Positions 1-8,958 of a stretch of 64,000 nucleotides of DNA are shown here, piece after piece. Position numbers and translations under genes: made by a program. Each line of letters opens with the position of its first letter. The first letter of the stretch is position 1. The notes under the pieces are model-generated. The model did not search any database, was not told the origin of the DNA, and was given only the letters and a program-made list of their open reading frames with translations. Location: contig CAWDJJ010000003.1 of the NCBI GenBank assembly GCA_963802635.1, positions 1,054,001 to 1,118,000 on the forward strand, given 5' to 3'. Source of the DNA: CAVTLG01 sp963802635. GTDB lineage: Bacteria > Chloroflexota > Ktedonobacteria > Ktedonobacterales > Ktedonobacteraceae.

Positions 1-1324
1 CTGCAATATGCTCTAAAAATGATTTATAGCCTTTTCCACTTTCTAAGTTAGGTTCTGCCCAGCAGATCACATTATAAGGTAGAAGATTCACATCATAGGT
101 CTCTTCATGCTCATCTGGACGGATCACGCCATCTTTTTTTCGGGATTGCACATGCACGACCACAGTGGCAGGGAATGTAGTAAACTCCTTTTTTCTAATA
201 TCGGGTTTTATATTAGGAGTTCGTTGGTAATATACTATACTTTCCTGTGCTGGTACATCAACCGTATTTTTTCGTGTATCTGAGACGTTCTCTATATGCG
301 CGTTTAAAAAGAATTTAACGGGATTATTAGTATTATTAGACAAAATATACTTTAATAAAGGCATCTCTGTATTTTGTAGGTGCAGAATGCTACATGGAAG
401 ATAAGCGCGGAGGAGTTGTGATGAAACGTGTATTGGTTCTCTATCGACAATGCTTGCAGAAGAAACTTGCGATCCTTTTGGAGCATCACTGGATATGGGA
501 ATGCTGCTATTGCTAGAAAGAATTTGGGGATCAGGGGTAACAGGCAAACGGTTGCAGCTCCGCTGTTTATCATGGATTGCCTGCCTTTCTTTTTCGCCTA
601 CCATTTCCAGCAATTTGCTAAAGAACTGATTAAAAATGGCTTGATCGCCCTTCATTACCTTGCTACTATCGCGATGAGATGATAGAGATTCAAGGATTGC
701 CTGGTCCTGTTCTGAAGAGAGCCACCAGATAGATCGTTCCGATTGTTCCAGCGCTGGAATACGATGGAGGAGATCAAAATCGCCTAGCTCAGTAAAATCC
801 ACCATGAGCAGATCTTCTTTGAGGTAATGCGGCAGCAGAGATTCGAAGGCAGGAGGAACGTTAATGATCTCTGAAATAGTTAGCCTACATGATTTATCAA
901 TAAGCCCATGTAAGAAACAAACAATGCTTTGAGCAGAGGAAGGTTGAGTGCTGAGATCAGCAGTCATCACTTTTTGCATGCATTGATCATAAATAATAAC
1001 ATTTACATTCTCAGATATAGCGGCATCTAATAACTGTAAATCGGTATTGACTGTAAAAACAGCCTTAAAATAACCTTTTTTCACAAGCTGAGCAATGCAA
1101 TTATAACCATCTTGTAACTGAAAAGTAGCAAAATGTTCTTTGATTAAAGAAATATATTTTTTTCTGGATTTTTTCAATCCTTGGTAAAAGTCGTCCCAGG
1201 TACGACAATTTGTCGCATCCAGGAGTGACTGATTTAAACTGAGGCCAGAGCCGAGTAAAAGAACGTAGGGTCGTTTTTGTTTACTTTCATAGAGCGCGTT
1301 TGCTAATTGCCTCAACTGGTCCAT
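1..1324 (-). CDS. SIR2-like protein, C-terminus beyond the window edge
   Basis: An open frame of at least 441 codons runs from an ATG at 1324 leftward off the window. Residues about 15-260 look like a SIR2-family NAD-binding fold: GSGLS at 25-29 after a hydrophobic strand, VNTD at 92-95 (family TxNxD position) and LHG at 138-140, where SIR2 enzymes carry the catalytic His. Of the three SIR2-like genes here it is the only one that keeps this His. A Ser/Pro-rich linker (about 260-300) leads to a beta-rich region I do not recognise. In immune SIR2 proteins this fold usually hydrolyses NAD+; that role is inferred here. The ribosome binding site is weak. It is the last gene of a minus-strand block and follows the SIR2-phosphorylase gene by about 100 bp. 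Confidence 0.75.
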   Translation of the reverse strand, partial: MDQLRQLANALYESKQKRPYVLLLGSGLSLNQSLLDATNCRTWDDFYQGLKKSRKKYISLIKEHFATFQLQDGYNCIAQLVKKGYFKAVFTVNTDLQLLDAAISENVNVIIYDQCMQKVMTADLSTQPSSAQSIVCFLHGLIDKSCRLTISEIINVPPAFESLLPHYLKEDLLMVDFTELGDFDLLHRIPALEQSERSIWWLSSEQDQAILESLSSHRDSSKVMKGDQAIFNQFFSKLLEMVGEKERQAIHDKQRSCNRLPVTPDPQILSSNSSIPISSDAPKGSQVSSASIVDREPIHVSSQLLRAYLPCSILHLQNTEMPLLKYILSNNTNNPVKFFLNAHIENVSDTRKNTVDVPAQESIVYYQRTPNIKPDIRKKEFTTFPATVVVHVQSRKKDGVIRPDEHEETYDVNLLPYNVICWAEPNLESGKGYKSFLEHIA

Positions 1325-1420
1325 CCAACATCTCACAACCTTTGTCTCAAAAGATAGTTTTGCAGAAAAGAAAAGAAAAGAGCAAGTGAAAAGCAGACTA
1401 TCAACGTTGCGTTTTCGTTG

Positions 1421-3130
1421 CTATTCTGAGGACGTTTTGTTCGCGAGGTTATCAAATCCCCCCAGTGCTATCACCTGCAATGTAAACCACGCCGCATTTT
1501 TTGCTGCAATCTCTTCTGCTGTTGTTTCTTGTTCCGACCTATCATCTGCCCAGCTAGCGATCCCCTTAACAGATAGACAATCAAACTGAAAAGCTTGTTG
1601 TGCATGGTGTAGGGGAAGAGTTGCGACCTCAATACCGAGTACATCTGGATGCTTTTCGTGTATAGAGCGGAACACCATCTGGTCACTTATCGGAGCAGTG
1701 CAGGAGAAGATCAGGCCAAATTTTACCGTTACTTTTCTTGTAAGAACGATATTGCCATATTTAAAAAGGCTAAGCAGCCTGGTAGAAATAGGGATAGATA
1801 TAGGTTTATAGATGCTTGCGAGAAATTTTTGAAGTATAGTTTTTTCACCACTCAACCTTTCCCCGCTCAAAAGATGCTGCGAGACCAGAATATCTCCAAT
1901 TGCCTGCCCTTTATATTTGAAGCCGCGGGCAATGCCTACCGCAATGATTGCAGTGGGAGAGAGCGAATGTATAGCATCATCGTAGCGTGCATTATGAGAT
2001 TTTTCCAGGTTGTCAGGCTGGCTGGTTATTTGCATCAAACAAACATGTGCATCCCCAATAATTCCCAGGTCATAGTATGTTTGTCCGGAAATGCAATATG
2101 GTAGTGCTGGCCTTTCTTTCAGCAATGCCTGTAACTCGACCTCTGTCACAGTGAGAAGTAGCACATCAATCTGGCTACGTTTTTGGGGAAGGGGCGGTCT
2201 GGGCGAACTGAATGAGAAAGGTAGCGGTATTGAGTCCTTAACGACTGTGGTTTGGGACGTGGGTATCCCGGTCGGATTGCCAAGCATCAGGTCGGAAAGA
2301 GTTGCAGTTCTAATGAGATGTTGATACAGCAGCATAAAGAACCTCCGGCTCTCGCCTTCACTACTCAGGAAACATTGTGCGTTGTCCTTATGAAGATGAG
2401 CAAAGAGCGCTGAGTTCGCCGGAGGTAGAGAAGTACCCACATACCAGATGGTGCTTGTACGAGGAAAGAGCAGAGGTACGATAGCCTCATCCCAGAGCGG
2501 ATCAAACCCGACCATGAGCATGTTCCAATCCTGTATTTTCTCTAAGAACGGGCCTAGATCTGAGTCCTGTGCAGGGAGTCCGAAGCGTTCTTTTAGCGTG
2601 TCTTGCTCTGCGGTTATATTGCCGTAGACCTTTAGCAACGGCAACGGGAGTATGGCTTCCTTGTTATGAATGAAGGAACGTAATAGGCGAGAACGAGCAC
2701 CAGGAATAAATATATCAAAATCACGTTGCTTGCGCTGCCCAATCTGTAAGAGAGCCTCTTCAAGTCCAACATCAATATTTGTAGTGAGTACCAGTTGAAA
2801 AAATTGGTATTTGAGCAGGGCAGCTATATAAGCATCTTTGTCTTGAAAGAATGAGTCCTGCAATGATCTGAACAATGTAGCACGAAGCTCTCTCCCGCTC
2901 CATGATCTCTGTAGCAGAAGCTCAATACAACGTTGTACCATCTCTTCCTCGCTGGACACCTCAACCTTGGTTGAGCCAACTGCGCTGATCTGGTCGTATA
3001 AGATCTGGCTATGGAAAAGAGTTCCAGCTCTTGCCCCTAAGACTAGCATTGTATGGCTATGCATCTTTTTGCGTATTTTAAGAATATCTGTCATCTTTGC
3101 GATATCAATAGCTAAGTTCCGTTCTTCCAT
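1421..3130 (-). CDS. SIR2-like domain fused to nucleoside phosphorylase-like domain
   Basis: A 569-residue protein. I chose the ATG at 3130 because GAGGAG lies 8 bp upstream; a longer frame starts at 3166. Residues about 25-280 are SIR2-like, with GARAG at 32-36 and TTNID at 116-120, but the catalytic LHG position reads VYG near 168-170, so NAD hydrolysis is doubtful. Residues about 320-565 resemble the PNP/UDP phosphorylase-MTA nucleosidase superfamily: a first strand IDVLLLTVTEVE, a glycine-rich AVGIARGFKYKGQAIGD segment, GIEVATL (the family's purine/ribose-binding Glu) and KGIASWADD near the end. Phosphorylase domains of this type are often attached to STAND/TPR proteins. It may bind or cleave NAD- or nucleoside-derived signals; this is inference. 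Confidence 0.75.
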   Translation of the reverse strand: MEERNLAIDIAKMTDILKIRKKMHSHTMLVLGARAGTLFHSQILYDQISAVGSTKVEVSSEEEMVQRCIELLLQRSWSGRELRATLFRSLQDSFFQDKDAYIAALLKYQFFQLVLTTNIDVGLEEALLQIGQRKQRDFDIFIPGARSRLLRSFIHNKEAILPLPLLKVYGNITAEQDTLKERFGLPAQDSDLGPFLEKIQDWNMLMVGFDPLWDEAIVPLLFPRTSTIWYVGTSLPPANSALFAHLHKDNAQCFLSSEGESRRFFMLLYQHLIRTATLSDLMLGNPTGIPTSQTTVVKDSIPLPFSFSSPRPPLPQKRSQIDVLLLTVTEVELQALLKERPALPYCISGQTYYDLGIIGDAHVCLMQITSQPDNLEKSHNARYDDAIHSLSPTAIIAVGIARGFKYKGQAIGDILVSQHLLSGERLSGEKTILQKFLASIYKPISIPISTRLLSLFKYGNIVLTRKVTVKFGLIFSCTAPISDQMVFRSIHEKHPDVLGIEVATLPLHHAQQAFQFDCLSVKGIASWADDRSEQETTAEEIAAKNAAWFTLQVIALGGFDNLANKTSSE

Positions 3131-3200
3131 CTCATTTACTCCTCTATTTGCTCCACCTTTAACCACAGAAACACTTCTTCACTCGCTGGCTACGCTCTAT

Positions 3201-4700
3201 TCATCCACAGGAATATGCCGACTCATAGGCAAGCAGGCGTAATGCCTCAAGGCGTAGGACCTCAGGGAAAAGTGCTTGATAGATATGGCAATTAGGGGAG
3301 CGCACATCACTGCGCCCCGTCATCTGGTAAGTAAGCATAGGACAACCTCCTGTACACCAGTAGCGCCAGAGGCATTCACGACATCCTTCTTTCTCATCGA
3401 CTGAGAGGGCAATTGGTCCACGGCGATCCTCACGGATGGACTGGAGTGGGTCATTGGCATGGATCGTAGTAATCTGTTGCTGAATAGCAACCTGACATTT
3501 GGCGATACTTCCATGCTGATTAATCACGAGATAGTTCTGTCCTATGCCACAGGTATGCTCATGAGCCTGCGTGAGATCTGCTTTGTCCAACAGCGATCTG
3601 AACAAGCTATGGCGAGGTAATCGCTGTTCTATTACGTGAAAAACGCTGTGCATTCCTTGAATTAAGTGTTGCTCCTGAAAGGCTAAATCTTCTATGTGGG
3701 CTGAGCATGCGTTCTCGCGGTAATAGTTAAGAGAGAAAGGAAGCACCCGCTCCAGAAGATATTCCATTAACTCGGGCAGGCCAGCAATGTTTCGCTGTGA
3801 GACTGTGACTGAGATCGAAGGAAGAATATTATGCTGCAATAGTTTCTGGATGGTACGATCTACATACTTGAATGAACCCAGGCCGTTTTTGAAATGCCGT
3901 TGACTATCATGATATGTTTCGGTGCCATCGAGAGAGATCATGAGCCTGATAGCACGCTCTTTTAAGGCCAGGAGCATCCCTTGCGAGAGGTAAACACCAT
4001 TGCTTAATAGACAGGCTGAAAGTGAGATGCCATGTCTTTCTGCTAACTGTTGAGCATAATCGTGAATAGCCAGTATATGATCTGGCTGTAAACTGGCCTC
4101 GCCACCTGCATATTTGAGTTCAATATGTTGAAGATCGTGCTTGACTGCTGAACGAAAAATAGCATCAACCGATTGGTAGGCGGTGGTTTCAGACATACTC
4201 TCATGATTCTTTTTGATATAACAATAGCTGCAGCGTAAATTACACTGGTTTGTAATATGTAACCAGGCCGTCAACGTTTGAGTTGTATTTTGCCGCACAT
4301 GCCTGAATAATTTTTGTGAGTCTACCAGTATATTCCCTTTGAGCAGCATGCCCAGAGCGCGTACCAACGCAAGAGGTGGTTCACCTGTCTTACATGCTTC
4401 TGCCAGTGTGAGAGGAAGATGAAAGCGCTTCAAGAGAGCAAGTGCTTCGGCATTCATCACAAAAACATGCCCCGCGCCGATTGGATTGCAGACGGTCCAT
4501 TGCCCATCCGTCACTTGCTGGATAAAGAGAGAGGAAGCACATTGTATACTGACCTGTGCGATATAATGCAGTTCATCTTGTGATAGATCAAACACATTGG
4601 TTTTTTGTACATGGCTATATCGGCTGCAATCGTTAGTGTTGCACTCGTCGCCACCAACTGAACGCACTTCTGGATGTGTATCAGTATAAATCTCTATCAT
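3201..4700 (-). CDS. Radical SAM/SPASM peptide maturase-like protein
   Basis: 499 residues from the ATG at 4700, which has AAGGAG 7 bp upstream; the frame stays open to 4811 but lacks a comparable start. The radical SAM motif CNLRCSYC (C153, C157, C160) is followed by the AGGEASL segment and the SISVTV core strand. A SPASM domain with many cysteines fills the last 100 residues (CGIG, IAKC, CRECLWRYWCTGGC, SPNCHIY). The first 130 residues may form a peptide-binding domain. Proteins of this class modify ribosomal peptides or act like anaerobic sulfatase maturases; the substrate is unknown. Its start overlaps the stop of a 28-codon ORF (ATGA). It lies between a STAND-TPR gene and a SIR2-phosphorylase gene, an unusual setting. 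Confidence 0.85.
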   Translation of the reverse strand: MIEIYTDTHPEVRSVGGDECNTNDCSRYSHVQKTNVFDLSQDELHYIAQVSIQCASSLFIQQVTDGQWTVCNPIGAGHVFVMNAEALALLKRFHLPLTLAEACKTGEPPLALVRALGMLLKGNILVDSQKLFRHVRQNTTQTLTAWLHITNQCNLRCSYCYIKKNHESMSETTAYQSVDAIFRSAVKHDLQHIELKYAGGEASLQPDHILAIHDYAQQLAERHGISLSACLLSNGVYLSQGMLLALKERAIRLMISLDGTETYHDSQRHFKNGLGSFKYVDRTIQKLLQHNILPSISVTVSQRNIAGLPELMEYLLERVLPFSLNYYRENACSAHIEDLAFQEQHLIQGMHSVFHVIEQRLPRHSLFRSLLDKADLTQAHEHTCGIGQNYLVINQHGSIAKCQVAIQQQITTIHANDPLQSIREDRRGPIALSVDEKEGCRECLWRYWCTGGCPMLTYQMTGRSDVRSPNCHIYQALFPEVLRLEALRLLAYESAYSCG

Positions 4701-4783
4701 CGAAAACTCCTTATATAGCAAACATGTACACATATAGAGAGTATAAAATACCTTATGTTGATGATAGCAATTCTTATGTTCAA
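4697..4783 (-). CDS. Possible 28-residue peptide coupled to the radical SAM gene
   Basis: A TTG codon at 4783 preceded by AAGGAG (7 bp spacing) opens a 28-codon frame whose TGA overlaps the radical SAM ATG as ATGA. The predicted peptide is basic and hydrophobic, with a CVHVC motif near residues 18-22. The good ribosome binding site and stop-start overlap suggest either a translational-coupling leader or a maturase substrate. It lacks an obvious leader/core division and could be chance; no homologue is known to me. Confidence 0.3.
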   Translation of the reverse strand: MNIRIAIINIRYFILSICVHVCYIRSFR

Positions 4784-4839
4784 GATCTCTCTCCTTAGAA
4801 CCTCTCTGCACGATAATGATCCTTCACAGTGCCGAGCTA

Positions 4840-5679
4840 TCAAAACCAAGTCGCTAAACGGTTACGTATTTGCTCACATAGAGCAGTAAATTCAGGAAAT
4901 GTACTTTCCAAGTGCATTTCTTGCCATTGCTCATGTAATTCATCAATGATCGTAACTATCTCATCTCCTTGCTCAATCAAAGTGAATAAGCGATCTCGTA
5001 ACTTCTGGAGCGCAAGGTCATATTCAATGCGGTGATAGAGAGCCATAAAACGGCAAAACTCTCCATAGTGAGGAAATGCTTGCGGATACTCTCGCTGCTG
5101 AAAGTATTGGTCGCCCTGGATCATTTCAGCATATCCCAGAAGATAATAATAATGATACTCTCTTGCCAGTGAGCGACTCTGCTCCAGACATTCGAGAGCT
5201 TGTAAATGTTCTCCCAGGTGCTCTAATACGGGGACCAGATCTATGAGTGATTCTGCTTTCTGATAGAAATTTCCCGCTTCTCCTGCAAGTTTGATAGCCA
5301 ATTCAAGTCCCTCTCGTGCCTGTGTATACTGTTGTTGTAATGTGTATATACGCCCTAGCTTATTTAAGCTATTAATATGAATTTCTTTGTCAATGCTTGA
5401 AGAAATATCAAAAGCTTTATGAAAATGTTCCACAGCTTTTTCATAATCGTGCTTTTTCATATATATCTCGCCCATACGATTATAGTAAGCAGTAAACCCC
5501 CTTTTATAACCAGAAGCTGAGTAAATCTCAAATGCTATGTTAAAGTGCTTTTCAGCTTTTGATATATCGTGCATATCAAGATAGATCAGACCAATTGTCT
5601 GATGGCTGGTGGCTATAGATATCTTGCTACCTTGCTTTCTCTCGAATAAAAGTTCTCGCTTCAGAAGGCCCAGGAACAA
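4840..5679 (-). CDS. TPR protein, C-terminal fragment of a frameshifted STAND-TPR gene
   Basis: About 280 residues of tetratricopeptide repeats (recurring patterns such as IGLIYLDMHDISKAEKHF and LGRIYTLQQQYTQAREGL). Its opening residues continue the sequence logic of the upstream fragment: one extra T in the codons around 5664 would join them as ...CSWAFLKREL.... The apparent start at 5679 is a TTG with no ribosome binding site. It is therefore best read as the C-terminal third of one protein of roughly 920 residues rather than a separate gene. TPRs in STAND proteins usually sense a ligand or partner. Confidence 0.7.
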   Translation of the reverse strand: MFLGLLKRELLFERKQGSKISIATSHQTIGLIYLDMHDISKAEKHFNIAFEIYSASGYKRGFTAYYNRMGEIYMKKHDYEKAVEHFHKAFDISSSIDKEIHINSLNKLGRIYTLQQQYTQAREGLELAIKLAGEAGNFYQKAESLIDLVPVLEHLGEHLQALECLEQSRSLAREYHYYYLLGYAEMIQGDQYFQQREYPQAFPHYGEFCRFMALYHRIEYDLALQKLRDRLFTLIEQGDEIVTIIDELHEQWQEMHLESTFPEFTALCEQIRNRLATWF

Positions 5680-6299
5680 TCTATGATGGCTTTATCTAAC
5701 TGTCCCAGGAGACGATAAACGTTTCCTAGATTATTGAGTGCTGCAGCATATTCGCGTTGATTTTCTCTTAATTCTTTATAAATAGCAATACTGCTCTCAT
5801 AATTACAAGTAGCGGGTATAAACCGCCCCTGACGACGGCGTATATATCCAAGTGATACCAGAATATCTGCACGATCTTTCTGACGGTTCTCCTGAGTTGC
5901 TTGCTTTAAAGCGCGCTGGAACCATTCAGCAGCCTGAGAAAGGTCATTCTTCATGAGATAACATTCTCCAATACCAGAGAAAAGCTCGCTCCGGTGCGAT
6001 TGTTTCCAGCCTTCATCCGCTTCCCGGTTGAGTGTCTCGTAGATATCCAGCGCTCTATCCAGTTGCATCTCTCTTAAATGTAGGCGTGCCTCTGCTATTA
6101 AGAGACCGTGGCGTTGAGGACGAGACATGTCGTTTTGAAATGCGCGGGCTTCCTGAAGCAACATATTGGCATAAGCATTTAACCACAACAAAATAGCATT
6201 GTCGAAGCGTTCTGCAAAATATTTCAGCCCATCACTGATATCCAGAAAGAGTTTATGATGGAGTATCTCAATCTTGTAGAAGCTCGATTCTCGGGTCAC
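5661..6299 (-). CDS. TPR protein, middle fragment of a frameshifted STAND-TPR gene
   Basis: About 212 residues, helical throughout, with TPR units in the second half (SELFSGIGECYLMKNDLSQA; AAALNNLGNVYRLLGQLDKA). It overlaps the NTPase fragment by 32 bp and the C-terminal fragment by 19 bp, each in a different frame. The GTG at 6299 lacks a clear ribosome binding site. Its first residues (IEILHHKLFLD) fit directly onto the end of the NTPase fragment, as expected if one nucleotide is missing near 6272. Overlapping, translationally coupled genes are the alternative reading but fit less well. Confidence 0.65.
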   Translation of the reverse strand: MTRESSFYKIEILHHKLFLDISDGLKYFAERFDNAILLWLNAYANMLLQEARAFQNDMSRPQRHGLLIAEARLHLREMQLDRALDIYETLNREADEGWKQSHRSELFSGIGECYLMKNDLSQAAEWFQRALKQATQENRQKDRADILVSLGYIRRRQGRFIPATCNYESSIAIYKELRENQREYAAALNNLGNVYRLLGQLDKAIIDCSWAF

Positions 6300-7566
6300 T
6301 GCTATATTCCTGAGTCAAAATGTTTTCATAGTACTCAATGACACGACGGCTGACCTCCTGGCGCAACTCCTTATAAGGATCGAGCACTGCCCAACAATAT
6401 TTGTTGACTAAAGGGCGCATTTCATCGTGTAATACAAAATCTTCACCGCTGGTAGAATGGCGCACGAATGACAAATGGGATATGGTCGTTAGTAACTTCT
6501 GGGGGTCATCTTCTTCACTCACTAATCCACGCAAGGGTTCCTGTTGTAAAAGCCACTTTAGCAGAGATAGATTGAAATGATGATAGGCATGTGCCATGAA
6601 TAATATAATCCAGGAGGGCTGAGAGACATCAACGGCACTGATCTGGTAAACGAGGTTGCTATTGATCAGAGAAACCAGATGCTCCTCGAATTTGACTATA
6701 GGTACCTTCAGAAGATTTTCCAGTGACTGAGTATGCGATTTCACTATATCGGCAACTAATCCTAGTAGAATGGGGCGACCACCAGTGCATTGAACCAATG
6801 CTTGATCCTGGAACTCGTCAGTATTCAATGTAATTGCCTGAGAGTCCATGTACTCAACTATTTCCTCCGGCGTAAATGGTTTTAGCGCCTCCGATTGTAC
6901 TTTTTTCTCACGCCCCTGCCAATTTATGTGAGTCCAGTCAAGCGGATTACGGCCTGCTATCACAAACCCTATGTGGGAGAAACAATAATCATCGGGAAAC
7001 TTCCGCCGGGGAGAAAGAACGGCAACGCTTGGGTTATCTTCTATGTTCTCAAATGTGTCAAAGAAAACGATAAGTGCGCGCCAGGCTTGATAAAGCTGTT
7101 TATTTAACTCGTCAAGGTCGTCATGGAGAGCTTCGGCGAGTCTACTACGTAGCTCCGACGATTGCTCGTCTTTAAGTTGCAGATCCTGTTCTGAACCTCT
7201 GCTCAGCCAACCTCTCAGCCACTTCTCATACTCCTCCAGCGCTCGTGGGAAGGCATCAGCGGACCATTGAGGATACTGCTTCTTCAGTTGTTTATATATA
7301 TGCACTGCAATAGCGATGCTATCACGATCAGCAACGCTGAAAAAATCGATCATTACGACGGTGATGTCAGGATATTGCTTCCTGGTGAGAGCTACACATT
7401 GCTCCAGAAGCCTGGTCTTGCCAACTCCACCTTTTTTCTGCTCATCTGGCTCATGATCATAAAAATATAATATACGTCTATCCCACATATTTACTAGCCA
7501 TGAACGATAGATTTCTAATTCACGCTTTCGCCCAATAAAGGGATCTTGCAAATATTCCTGTACCAT
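6268..7566 (-). CDS. STAND-type NTPase domain (N-terminal part of STAND-TPR protein)
   Basis: 432 residues from the ATG at 7566, preceded by an AGGAAGAGGATG stretch. Walker A is GGVGKT (46-51) and Walker B lies in ALIVFFDTFEN (about 163-173). An IGRKREL segment begins the domain, a GRNPLDW sensor-like segment follows, and a winged-helix-like region precedes the C-terminus. This is the AP-ATPase/NACHT-like arrangement of signal-transducing NTPases, which switch between ADP-bound off and ATP-bound oligomeric on states. The fused TPRs are in two shifted frames downstream. It follows the smaller NTPase gene by 20 bp, so co-transcription with its SIR2-like neighbours is likely. Confidence 0.75.
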   Translation of the reverse strand: MVQEYLQDPFIGRKRELEIYRSWLVNMWDRRILYFYDHEPDEQKKGGVGKTRLLEQCVALTRKQYPDITVVMIDFFSVADRDSIAIAVHIYKQLKKQYPQWSADAFPRALEEYEKWLRGWLSRGSEQDLQLKDEQSSELRSRLAEALHDDLDELNKQLYQAWRALIVFFDTFENIEDNPSVAVLSPRRKFPDDYCFSHIGFVIAGRNPLDWTHINWQGREKKVQSEALKPFTPEEIVEYMDSQAITLNTDEFQDQALVQCTGGRPILLGLVADIVKSHTQSLENLLKVPIVKFEEHLVSLINSNLVYQISAVDVSQPSWIILFMAHAYHHFNLSLLKWLLQQEPLRGLVSEEDDPQKLLTTISHLSFVRHSTSGEDFVLHDEMRPLVNKYCWAVLDPYKELRQEVSRRVIEYYENILTQEYSSDPRIELLQD

Positions 7567-7586
7567 CACTCATCCTCTTCCTATGA

Positions 7587-8954
7587 TTACTGTGCTAGAT
7601 ACTCATCTATAATACTATAGACGATCTCAACACTCTTTCCTAAAATTTCCTTAAATTCTGCATCCTGGTCAAATTCTTCTTTGAACTGTGTGATAGCCTC
7701 AACAAGCTCTGGTGTTGTCTGGTAGGGTATTTGTTGCAGTGCTACTCGTAGAAAAGATTCTATACTAGCTCCCTCATAGCCTAACGTATGATGATAGAGG
7801 TATTCGCGCAGGTAACGAACACTATCTGGACCGGAAACCTCCGAGATCAGTTGCTGATTTTGTGCTGCCAGGAAGCGATGAACTTCTACAAACAAAGCAG
7901 GTTCCTCCACGCGTCGCTGAAGCAGAAAAATAGTACGGACAGGCTCATCTACGGCAAATCCTGTTTTCGGCAAGTCCCAATGGAGGATGTCAGTATTTGT
8001 ATTGAGTTTTTTTGGCAGTCCTATATATTCCAGAATAGTTTGCGTGGAAGCTACCCGATCGGGTTCAAACTTTTCAAGAAGCCTTTGCATAATGACTAAA
8101 TTGAAACGTCTAGGCATGGAGAGCAGACTCAGGTAGGCCTTATACCAACTCAACAAGTCCTGTTCAACACGTGCAAGAACTCTTTTATCGATAACTTCAT
8201 GAATAAGTAAAGGTACTATTTTTCGCTGATGTTCCGCGTTCTTTTCTATATCCAAGTGCTTATCTTGTATCAAATGTACCATGACATCCATTGCTAAGGG
8301 ATATCCTCTTGTCCATTGGCAAATAATTTCTTTTGTATCATCGGAAATAACGTCACTGACTGAATTAAGATATAATTTACTATCATCATAGGTTAGTGGT
8401 TTTATCTGGATGGGAGTGAGCTTGTGAGCCATAGATCCATCTTGCTCAAAAATCAGCTTTTGTCTACTTGCCAGCACAAACAAGAGATTATTATTCTTAA
8501 TCAAATCATAGAGAAGAGACTTGACCCAACGGAATGTATCTTGATTTTTTGTGTCAACCGAATCCAACAGAATGACAACGGGTTTGTTTTTAAGTAGAGT
8601 TTCAATGGCTGCTATTGCCTGGGTATAGCTATCATCTTCGCGACGCTTTCCCTTTCTTCGTTTTGCCTGCGTAAACCTTGTTACTTGTTCGAGAATAGTA
8701 GGAGCAAATGTTGCCACATCTCGATACGTATCAAGTTTAATATATGGTAGATCTTGCTCATTGCATATATCCGCTATCTTTTGTATAATCCTGGTCTTAC
8801 CAATACCTTCGATACCAAAAAAATCAACGATAGAGGTCTTTTTTAAAGACTTTTTCCCTGGCAAGTTCTCCAGTCTATCGCGAATCAACGTTATTTCATC
8901 ATCACGGTTGATAAAATTTTTGTTTTTGTCATCGCCATAAGCAGCGGATTGCAT
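7587..8954 (-). CDS. STAND/AAA-type NTPase without obvious sensor repeats
   Basis: 455 residues from the ATG at 8954; GAGGAGG 8-9 bp upstream favours it over the ATG at 8981. Walker A GIEGIGKT (47-54) and Walker B VVILLDSVD (126-134) are clear, with an ASRQ sensor segment after them and GYPLA at the usual position of the NTPase helical domain. The C-terminal half is helical and has no recognised repeats. It begins 5 bp after the stop of the upstream SIR2-like gene, whose last codons supply its ribosome binding site, so the two are probably translationally coupled. Together they could form an effector-switch pair. Confidence 0.75.
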   Translation of the reverse strand: MQSAAYGDDKNKNFINRDDEITLIRDRLENLPGKKSLKKTSIVDFFGIEGIGKTRIIQKIADICNEQDLPYIKLDTYRDVATFAPTILEQVTRFTQAKRRKGKRREDDSYTQAIAAIETLLKNKPVVILLDSVDTKNQDTFRWVKSLLYDLIKNNNLLFVLASRQKLIFEQDGSMAHKLTPIQIKPLTYDDSKLYLNSVSDVISDDTKEIICQWTRGYPLAMDVMVHLIQDKHLDIEKNAEHQRKIVPLLIHEVIDKRVLARVEQDLLSWYKAYLSLLSMPRRFNLVIMQRLLEKFEPDRVASTQTILEYIGLPKKLNTNTDILHWDLPKTGFAVDEPVRTIFLLQRRVEEPALFVEVHRFLAAQNQQLISEVSGPDSVRYLREYLYHHTLGYEGASIESFLRVALQQIPYQTTPELVEAITQFKEEFDQDAEFKEILGKSVEIVYSIIDEYLAQ

Positions 8955-8958
8955 TGTA

